A program made the position numbers and the translations under genes. This document shows positions 50,032-55,592 of a DNA stretch of 55,592 nucleotides, piece after piece (within the stretch, counting starts at the first letter, position 1; every line of letters begins with the position of its first letter). The stretch covers positions 1 to 55,592 of the forward strand of contig CAZZDK010000015.1 in the NCBI GenBank assembly GCA_964652235.1. The letters run 5' to 3'. The stretch is from CAZZDK01 sp964652235 (lineage in GTDB: Bacteria > Pseudomonadota > Alphaproteobacteria > UBA9219). The notes below the pieces were generated by a model. The model saw only the letters and a list, made by a program, of their open reading frames with translations. It did not search any database and was not told where the DNA came from.

Positions 50032-51457
50032 ATGACCACTACCGCAAGCGAAGGCCAAATCACGCAAGTCATGGGCGCCGTCGTCGACGTTCATTTCACG
50101 GGCAACCTGCCCTCGATCCTGAACGCTCTGACGACCGAAATCGAGGGCCGCAAGCTGGTTTTGGAAGTCGCGCAGCATTTGGGCGAAAACACCGTTCGCG
50201 CCATCGCCATGGACACCACCGACGGCATGGTGCGCGGGCAGAAGGTTAAGGACACCGGCGCGCCGATCACGGTTCCCGTCGGTCCGGAAACGCTGGGCCG
50301 AATCCTGAACGTCGNNNNNNNNNNNNNNNNNNNNNNNNNNNNNNNNNNNNNNNNNNNNNNNNNNNNNNNNNNNNNNGTTCGTCGAGCAATCGACCGAAAA
50401 GCAGGTTCTCGTCACGGGCATCAAGGTTGTCGATCTGCTGGCGCCTTACGCGCGCGGCGGCAAGATAGGCCTGTTCGGCGGCGCGGGCGTCGGCAAGACG
50501 GTTCTCATCCAGGAGCTGATTAACAACGTCGCCAAGGCGCACGGTGGCTATTCCGTGTTCGCGGGCGTGGGCGAGCGCACCCGTGAAGGNNNNNNNNNNN
50601 NNNNNNNNNNNNNNNNNNNNNNNNNNNNNNNNNNNNNNNNNNNNNNNNNNNNNNNNNNNNNNNNNNNNNNNNNNNNNNNNNNNNNNNNNNNNNNNNNNNN
50701 NNNNNNNNNNNNNNNNNNNNNNNNNNNNNNGGGCCTGACGCTCGCGGAGTATTTCCGCGACGAAGAGGGCCAGGACGTGCTCTTCTTCGTGGACAACATC
50801 TTCCGCTTTACGCAGGCGGGATCGGAAGTCTCGGCGCTTTTGGGCCGCATTCCTTCGGCGGTCGGCTATCAACCGACGCTCGCCACCGACATGGGCGCGC
50901 TGCAGGAACGCATCACCACGACCAAGAAAGGCTCGATCACTTCAGTGCAAGCCATCTACGTGCCAGCCGACGACTTGACCGACCCCGCGCCAGCTACGTC
51001 GTTCGCGCACTTGGACGCCACGACGGTGCTTTCGCGTCAGATCGCCGAACTCGGCATCTATCCGGCGGTCGATCCTCTGGACTCCACAAGCCGCATTCTC
51101 GATCCGCTTGTCGTGGGCGAAGAGCATTACAACACGGCCCGCGCGGTGCAAAAGGTCCTGCAGACCTACAAGTCGCTCCAGGACNNNNNNNNNNNNNNNN
51201 NNNNNNNNNNNNNNNNNNNNNNNNNNNTGATCGTCGCGCGCGCGCGCAAGATTCAGCGCTTCCTCTCGCAGCCCTTCCACGTGGCCGAAGTCTTCACGGG
51301 ATCGCCCGGCGTCTTCGTGCGCGTCGAGGACACGATCAAGGGCTTCAAGGGCATCGTGAACGGCGAGTACGACCATCTCCCCGAAGCGGCCTTCTACATG
51401 GTCGGCACGATCGAGGAAGCGGTCGCCAAGGCCGAGAGAATGGCGCAGGCGGCCTAA
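50032..51457 (+). CDS. atpD: ATP synthase beta subunit (three N gaps)
   Basis: Catalytic subunit of F1. Visible: QITQVMGAVVDVHFTGNLPS, Walker A GLFGGAGVGKTVLIQELINN, VFFVDNIFRFTQAGSEVSAL-type block (FFVDNIFRFTQAGSEVSALL), GRIPSAVGYQPTLATDMGAL and ARKIQRFLSQPFHVAEVFTG. N runs at 50315-50376, 50590-50730 and 51185-51227 hide about 25, 47 and 14 residues by comparison with the family; none matches a stop. The ATG 50032 has aggggaaacaaa upstream. It lies between atpG and atpC in normal order. Confidence 0.97.
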
Positions 51458-51473
51458 GCGAACGAAGGGAACC

Positions 51474-51884
51474 ATGTCCAAGCAAATCCAGTTCGAGCTA
51501 GCCTCGCCGCAGAAAATGGCTGTCAACAAGGCCGTCGCGATGGTCATCGTGCCGGGGGCGCAGGGCCGCTACGGCGTTCTGCCGGATCATGCGCCTTTGG
51601 CGACGGAAATAGGCGCCGGTCTTGTCGAGATTTACGAGGACAACACGCACGCCGTCACGAGCCGCTTTTTCGTGGCGGGCGGGTTCTGCCAGGTCGCGCC
51701 GGGACGTTGCACGATCCTTGCCGACCAGATCCTCAAGGTCGAGGAGCTGGACCGCGCCGCGATCCGGGCCGAAATCAAGAATCTTCAGGACCAGGCTCTG
51801 GCCGCGCAGACGGAAGAGGAGCAGGAGGCGTTTTCAAAGCGCCTCGACGTCGAACGGGCGAAGCTTTTCGCCGCCGCGGCCTAA
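51474..51884 (+). CDS. atpC: ATP synthase epsilon subunit
   Basis: Epsilon regulates F1. The 136 residues have the beta-sandwich start IQFELASPQKMAVNKAVAMV, then YGVLPDHAPLATEIGAG and FFVAGGFCQVAPGRCTILAD, and a C-terminal helical hairpin. gaagggaacc precedes the ATG. It is the last gene of the atpGDC group; repeats follow. Confidence 0.96.
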   Translation: MSKQIQFELASPQKMAVNKAVAMVIVPGAQGRYGVLPDHAPLATEIGAGLVEIYEDNTHAVTSRFFVAGGFCQVAPGRCTILADQILKVEELDRAAIRAEIKNLQDQALAAQTEEEQEAFSKRLDVERAKLFAAAA

Positions 51885-51934
51885 GTGTCTGTCCTAGAAC
51901 TTTTGTTTTAGAAACAAAGAAATACAAAAAACCG

Positions 51935-52023
51935 CGTCATTCCCGCGAAAGCGGGAATCCAGGGGACCGGGAGACAACTTTTGGTTCTTGTGGCCCTGGA
52001 CCTCCGCCTTCGCGGGGGCGACA
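51935..52023. repeat. CGTCATTCCCGCG-type palindromic repeat
   Basis: cgtcattcccgcgaaagcgg near 51935 continues into gaatccagggg, and an imperfect reverse counterpart (ccctggacctccgccttcgc then gggggcgac) ends near 52023. It forms a hairpin-rich element of about 90 bp. Repeats of this sequence are common between genes of many proteobacteria. It lies in the 311-bp space between atpC and gph. Confidence 0.7.
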
Positions 52024-52083
52024 CCTTCTTTTGTTCTTGGTTTCAAACGACAAGTTTTTGGACGGACTCTAAGGGAATATATT

Positions 52084-52188
52084 GTCATTGCGAGGAGGCC
52101 TGAAAGGCCGACGCGGCAATCCAGAGTCGTTGCAGGTCGGCGCTTAACGACTCCGGATTGCTTCGGGCCTAAAGGCCCTCGCAATGAC
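52084..52188. repeat. GTCATTGCGA cloverleaf-like repeat, copy B
   Basis: gtcattgcgag (52084-52094) and ctcgcaatgac (ending 52188) form the outer stem. Inside are a left hairpin ggcct-gaa-aggcc, the central stem ggcaatccagagt/actccggattgc and a right hairpin gggcct-aa-aggccc. It lies just downstream of the gph 3' end. Confidence 0.85.
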
Positions 52189-52195
52189 GATCCTC

Positions 52196-52873
52196 TTACC
52201 AATCCCAGCCCATCTCGCGCAGTTTCGGCAAGAGAGCCGCTGCGTCCGCGATCTTCGCGTCGGCCTTTAGGGAATCGTAGTCCTGTCCGTAGCCGTGGGT
52301 CACGACGACGCAGGGGATTCCCGCCCGTTCGCAGGCCCGCGTATCGTTCGGTCCGTCGCCCACGAACACCGCGCCCGTTCTGTTCGCTTCAAGCGCCTCC
52401 AAAATGCCCGTGATGTGGCCCGGATGGGGCTTGTGGACGGGAAAGGTGTCGCCGCCCGCGATGAAGGCGAAATAGCGAAGCAGGCTCAACTGGTCGAGCA
52501 AGCCCTTGGTCGCCGCCTCCTGCTTGTTCGTGCAGACGGCGAGCTTGACGCCCGCTTTGTTCAGTTCGCTCAGCATATCGGGCACGCCCGGAAAAATCTG
52601 GGCCGGATCGGGCGGCAGGCTGCGGTAATTCAGGATAAAGCGCTGGACATAGGGGAAAAGATCGTCGCCGGGGACGCCGCCCGTGGCCTTGAGGGCGCGG
52701 CGGCAGGTCTCCATCGCGCCGTCGCCGATGAAAGTTTTGACGGTATCCACGGGCAGCCCCTCGCGACCGTTTTCGGCCAGCATTTTATTGAGGGCCTGGG
52801 CGATGTCGGGGGCGCTGTCGAGCAGGGTGCCGTCGAGGTCGAAAAGAACGCTTTGCAAACGGGGCATTTTCAT
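52196..52873 (-). CDS. gph: Phosphoglycolate phosphatase-like HAD hydrolase
   Basis: A 225-residue HAD protein. Motif I is VLFDLDGTLLDSAPDIAQAL (nucleophile D12), the cap has GDGAMETCRRAL, motif II VCTNK, motif III KPHPGH and motif IV FVGDGPNDTRACERAG. This is the Gph pattern, which removes 2-phosphoglycolate from DNA repair or oxygenation. I start at the ATG 52873. It is divergent from glmU with 52 bp between. Confidence 0.9.
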   Translation of the reverse strand: MKMPRLQSVLFDLDGTLLDSAPDIAQALNKMLAENGREGLPVDTVKTFIGDGAMETCRRALKATGGVPGDDLFPYVQRFILNYRSLPPDPAQIFPGVPDMLSELNKAGVKLAVCTNKQEAATKGLLDQLSLLRYFAFIAGGDTFPVHKPHPGHITGILEALEANRTGAVFVGDGPNDTRACERAGIPCVVVTHGYGQDYDSLKADAKIADAAALLPKLREMGWDW

Positions 52874-52925
52874 GATTCCCAAGGTTTTAGTTGGATTAGC
52901 ATAAGGGTTATGGCAGAAAAGTTCC

Positions 52926-54275
52926 ATGAACATATTGGAAAAAGCCGCCGCGCCCTTAGCCTGCGTCGTTCTGGCCGCCGGGCAGGGCACGCGCATGAAA
53001 TCGGCCCGGCCCAAGGTGATGCACCTGATCGCCGGAAAGACCATGATCGCGCACGTCCTGGCGGCTTGCGAGGCGCTTGTGCCTCAAAAGATTGTGGTCG
53101 TCGTCGCGCCGGGCCATGAAGAGGTGCGAAAGGAAGTCGCCCCCTGCCTTTGCGCCGTTCAAGACCCTCCCTTGGGCACCGGGCACGCGGCGCGGACGGC
53201 GCTGCCCATGCTTGAGGGTTTTGAAGGTGATGTCCTTATTTTGTTTGGGGACACGCCTCTTTTGACGCCAAGGGCCCTTCAGGGCCTTCGCGCGCGAAAG
53301 GAAGAAACGGGGGCCGCGCTCGTCGTGGCGGGGTTCGAGCCGACCGACTGCCTGGGCTACGGCCGCCTGATCGTGAACGGGCAGGGCGAGCTGGAATCCA
53401 TCGTGGAGGCCAAGGACGCTACGCCCGAACAACTGGCCGTCCGCCTGTGTAACGGCGGGATCATGCTGGGCGAGGCGGCCAAACTGCGGGTTCTTTTGGA
53501 CCGGATCGACAACAAAAACGCCAAGGGCGAATATTATCTGACGGATTGCGTGCGTCTGGCGCGCACGGAAGGGTGGAGGTGCGCGATGGCCCATTGCGAA
53601 AACGACGACGTGCGCGGCGTGAACAGTCGCGCGGAACTGGCCGAAGCCGAGGCCGCCATGCAAAAGCGGCTGCGCGAAAAGGCGATGGCGCAGGGCGTGA
53701 CGATGACGGACCCGGACAGCGTCTTCCTTTGTCCTGACACGGTCTTCGGCCAGGATGTGACCATCGGTCCGAACGTCGTGTTCGGTCCCGGCGTGAAGGT
53801 CGGCTCAGGGGTTGAGATACGTCCTTTTTGCCATATCGAGGGAGCCGAGATCGAAGACGGCGCCGCGATCGGTCCCTTCGCGCGGCTTCGTCCCGGCGCG
53901 AAGATCGGCGCGGACGCTCATATCGGCAATTTCGTGGAAATCAAAAAAGCGGTCGTCGAGGCGGGCGCGAAGGTCAATCACCTGTCCTATATCGGCGATG
54001 CCCGCGTGGGCGCAAAAGCCAATGTCGGCGCCGGGACCATTACCTGCAATTACGACGGTTTTACGAAGGCGCACACGGACATCGGCGCGGGGGCCTTTAT
54101 CGGCTCGAACACGGCGCTCGTCGCGCCTGTGAAGGTGGGCGAGGGCGCGATAGTCGGGGCGGGCAGCGTCGTCACGAAAGAGGTCCCGGCGGACGCCCTG
54201 GCCGTTTCGCGCAGCCGACAGGAAACCGTTTCCGGCTGGGCCGCGCGGTTCAGGCGGGGAAAAGAGAAGAAATAA
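52926..54275 (+). CDS. glmU: Bifunctional UDP-GlcNAc pyrophosphorylase / GlcN-1-P acetyltransferase
   Basis: GlmU makes UDP-N-acetylglucosamine for peptidoglycan and LPS. The N-terminal uridylyltransferase has VVLAAGQGTRMKSARPKVMH (about 15-34), LGTGHAART and FGDTPLL. The C-terminal acetyltransferase is a left-handed beta-helix with PFARLRPGAKIGADAHIGNF, NHLSYIGDARVGAKANVGAG and TITCNYDGF. Length 449 fits. glmS, its frequent partner, does not follow; a repeat and a minus-strand hydrolase do. Confidence 0.97.
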   Translation: MNILEKAAAPLACVVLAAGQGTRMKSARPKVMHLIAGKTMIAHVLAACEALVPQKIVVVVAPGHEEVRKEVAPCLCAVQDPPLGTGHAARTALPMLEGFEGDVLILFGDTPLLTPRALQGLRARKEETGAALVVAGFEPTDCLGYGRLIVNGQGELESIVEAKDATPEQLAVRLCNGGIMLGEAAKLRVLLDRIDNKNAKGEYYLTDCVRLARTEGWRCAMAHCENDDVRGVNSRAELAEAEAAMQKRLREKAMAQGVTMTDPDSVFLCPDTVFGQDVTIGPNVVFGPGVKVGSGVEIRPFCHIEGAEIEDGAAIGPFARLRPGAKIGADAHIGNFVEIKKAVVEAGAKVNHLSYIGDARVGAKANVGAGTITCNYDGFTKAHTDIGAGAFIGSNTALVAPVKVGEGAIVGAGSVVTKEVPADALAVSRSRQETVSGWAARFRRGKEKK

Positions 54276-54277
54276 CT

Positions 54278-54384
54278 GTCATTGCGAGGAGGCCGCAGGC
54301 CGACGCGGCAATCCAGAGTTAAACAGAACGAACTTCGTTCCTTGCGACTCTGGATTGCTTCAGGGCTGCGCCCTTCGCAATGAC
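54278..54384. repeat. GTCATTGCGA cloverleaf-like repeat, copy C
   Basis: gtcattgcga and tcgcaatgac (ending 54384) form the outer stem. Left hairpin ggcc-gca-ggcc, central stem caatccagagt/actctggattg, loop hairpin gaacgaa-c-ttcgttc and right hairpin ggg-ctgcg-ccc. It starts two bases after the glmU stop. The outer and central stems match copies A and B while the small hairpins differ. Confidence 0.85.
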
Positions 54385-54396
54385 GATGTTTTGTTA

Positions 54397-55080
54397 TTAC
54401 CCCGCCAGCGCCATCGGCGCGGGCGGACGGTGCAAAAGCGCGACGTCGAGGTAGTCCTCGACGTGTTCCGTCATGACGTCCAAATGCTCGTTGNNNNNNN
54501 NNNNNNNNNNNNNNNNNNNNNNCGGAACCACCCGGTAGTCGAGATGGATGCCGCGTTGGTGCGAAAGTTTGGCTACGAGCTTGGAAACGAAGGGTTCCGG
54601 CACAATCTCGTCCGAGTCCCCATGGATAATCTGGCCCGAAGCCGGACAAGGCGCCAGAAAGCTGAAATCCAGCATATTGGCGGGCGGCGCGACCGAGATG
54701 AAGGATTCAATTTCGGGGCGGCGCATCAAAAGCTGCATCCCGATCCAGGCGCCGAAGGAAAAACCGGCCACCCAGACGCTGCGCGCGTTCGGATTGATGG
54801 ATTGCAGCCAATCCAGCGCGGCAGCCGCGTCGCTGAGCTCTCCTTCTCCCCGGTCGTAAGACCCCTGGGAGCGTCCGACGCCCCTGAAATTAAAGCGCAG
54901 GGTCGAAAAATCGCGTTCGGCAAAGGCGCTGAAAAGGGAATAGACGACTTTGTTGTTCATCGTCCCGCCATGCTGAGGGTGCGGGTGCAGAATCAGGGCG
55001 AGGGGCGCTGTCGGCGATTTGCCGGGCGTGTAACGTCCTTCCAAACGACCTGCGGGACCTGCGAACAAGACTTCAGGCAT
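54397..55080 (-). CDS. Alpha/beta hydrolase (29-bp N gap)
   Basis: Serine hydrolase fold. LALILHPHPQHGGTMNNKVV, FSTLRFNFRGVGRSQGSYDR, the nucleophile elbow GFSFGAW and HGDSDEIVPEP (acid Asp) are in order. The catalytic His, expected shortly after RVVP, falls in the N run 54494-54522. The pattern is that of the small conserved bacterial hydrolases related to YuiD/CocE-like dienelactone hydrolases; the substrate is unknown. Start ATG 55080 with ggaaag upstream (228 codons counting N). Confidence 0.85.
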   Translation of the reverse strand: MPEVLFAGPAGRLEGRYTPGKSPTAPLALILHPHPQHGGTMNNKVVYSLFSAFAERDFSTLRFNFRGVGRSQGSYDRGEGELSDAAAALDWLQSINPNARSVWVAGFSFGAWIGMQLLMRRPEIESFISVAPPANMLDFSFLAPCPASGQIIHGDSDEIVPEPFVSKLVAKLSHQRGIHLDYRVVPXXXXXXXXXXNEHLDVMTEHVEDYLDVALLHRPPAPMALAG

Positions 55081-55233
55081 AGCTTTCCATCCATTCTTTC
55101 GCTTTGATTTGAAGCGTTGTTTTGATATAGTAACGATTCTTAATCCTGGGGGAAAAGACGGAAGGGTCCCCCAAGAGCGGCGCATCTTAGCACAAACGAC
55201 CCCTCGAATTTCAAGAAGGATTTTCAATATATT

Positions 55234-55272
55234 AACCAGGATTGTCGAATTTGCTCGAATTCATACCTGGTT
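55234..55272. promoter_or_regulatory. Inverted repeat upstream of the Rrf2/IscR gene
   Basis: AACCAGG (55234-55240) and CCTGGTT (55266-55272) form a 7-bp inverted repeat, about 100 bp before the regulator gene. Between them tcgaat occurs twice (55245, 55255). It may be an operator in the 289-bp divergent promoter region, but I do not recognise an Fe-S regulator box. Confidence 0.3.
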
Positions 55273-55369
55273 TGTCCTAAAAAAGCCACAAAACCATAGC
55301 ACGTTTACAGTTGAAGCAAGCGGAACTCTTTGTCAGAGAGGGGTTCCCTGAAGAAAGGAAGGCTAAGAA

Positions 55370-55592
55370 ATGAGAATCAGTACCAAAGGACGTCATGCCG
55401 TCATGGCTATGGTCGATCTGGCTCGGCAGGGCCACGAGAAGCCTGTGCCGCTGGCCGAGGTGGCCCAGAGACAGAAGATTTCCTTGTCCTATCTGGAACA
55501 GCTTGTCGCCAAGCTGAAAAAGAGCGGTTTGGTTAAAAGTATGCGCGGTCCGGGCGGCGGCTATCTTTTAAGCCGGCCCAGCAGCGAGATCA
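55370..55592 (+). CDS. Rrf2-family transcription regulator, IscR-like (3' truncated)
   Basis: The first 74 codons are in the window. MRISTKGRHAVMAMVDLARQ begins the winged helix; KISLSYLEQLVAKLKKSGLV is the recognition helix and RGPGGGYLLSRP the wing, all characteristic of IscR and relatives. The Fe-S cluster cysteines lie beyond the end, so it cannot be told from other Rrf2 proteins. An isc/suf operon would be expected downstream (inference). gaaaggaaggctaag precedes the ATG. Confidence 0.9.
   Translation, partial: MRISTKGRHAVMAMVDLARQGHEKPVPLAEVAQRQKISLSYLEQLVAKLKKSGLVKSMRGPGGGYLLSRPSSEI

Noticed and set aside
50315..51227. Apparent fragmentation of atpD
   Set aside because: All three breaks coincide with N runs in otherwise perfectly conserved sequence.

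Overview
The window reads as a piece of an alphaproteobacterial chromosome, probably a scaffold assembled from short reads because five runs of N interrupt otherwise intact genes. The phylum call rests on several independent items: a full-length CtrA cell-cycle regulator, a dense cluster of GANTC (CcrM-type) sites, BMFP/UbiK-like, YbjN, DUF6898 and MidA-type proteins, and the tuf-S10-spc ribosomal block in alphaproteobacterial order. Flagellar export genes (fliI, fliJ) and an LptD show a flagellated, LPS-bearing diderm. I cannot name the order or genus.

Layout. 1-9930: end of tuf, then the S10 and spc ribosomal operons from rpsJ to rplO, all on the plus strand and closed by a strong terminator. 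rpmD (L30) is missing and secY does not follow. 10028-18934: small unknown genes, a YbjN protein, a UbiK-like protein, lgt-midA-pgeF overlapping as one operon, a frame-broken unknown gene, lptD and a DEAD-box helicase. 19007-24934: a DUF4389 membrane protein, then a carbohydrate set (ROK sugar kinase, glucokinase, a double left-handed beta-helix acyltransferase-like protein, a trehalose-phosphatase-like HAD protein), then a DsbB protein. 24931-32046: SWIM-SNF2 ATPase, trpS, murJ, prepilin peptidase and DUF6898, all on the minus strand. 32166-33886: ferredoxin reductase, ferredoxin and a small helical protein. 33892-36848: ctrA divergent from fliI-fliJ, with CtrA-like sites between them. 36868-40744: dnaB, a Nudix hydrolase, a periplasmic binding protein and a small unknown. 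40777-45736: two tRNA genes (Asn, Leu) enclosing four minus-strand genes for surface glycosylation and methylation. 45999-55592: guaA, another methyltransferase, a secreted unknown, atpG-atpD-atpC without atpHA, gph, glmU, an alpha/beta hydrolase and the start of an Rrf2/IscR regulator.

The most unusual content is non-coding. Two elements of about 268 bp (36143-36409 and 40014-40282) share one secondary structure (outer stem plus two internal arms) and short conserved motifs, while their stem sequences differ and stay complementary within each copy. One sits between fliI and fliJ. Separately, degenerate 7-bp-period repeats precede rpsJ and lgt, with a weaker trace before atpG. A hairpin covers the Shine-Dalgarno site of rpsJ. 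Seven GANTC sites fall within 94 bp upstream of the ybjN-like gene. A second, cloverleaf-like repeat family built on GTCATTGCGA occurs three times. The 3' end of tRNA-Leu is duplicated 123 bp downstream, a typical attachment-site scar.
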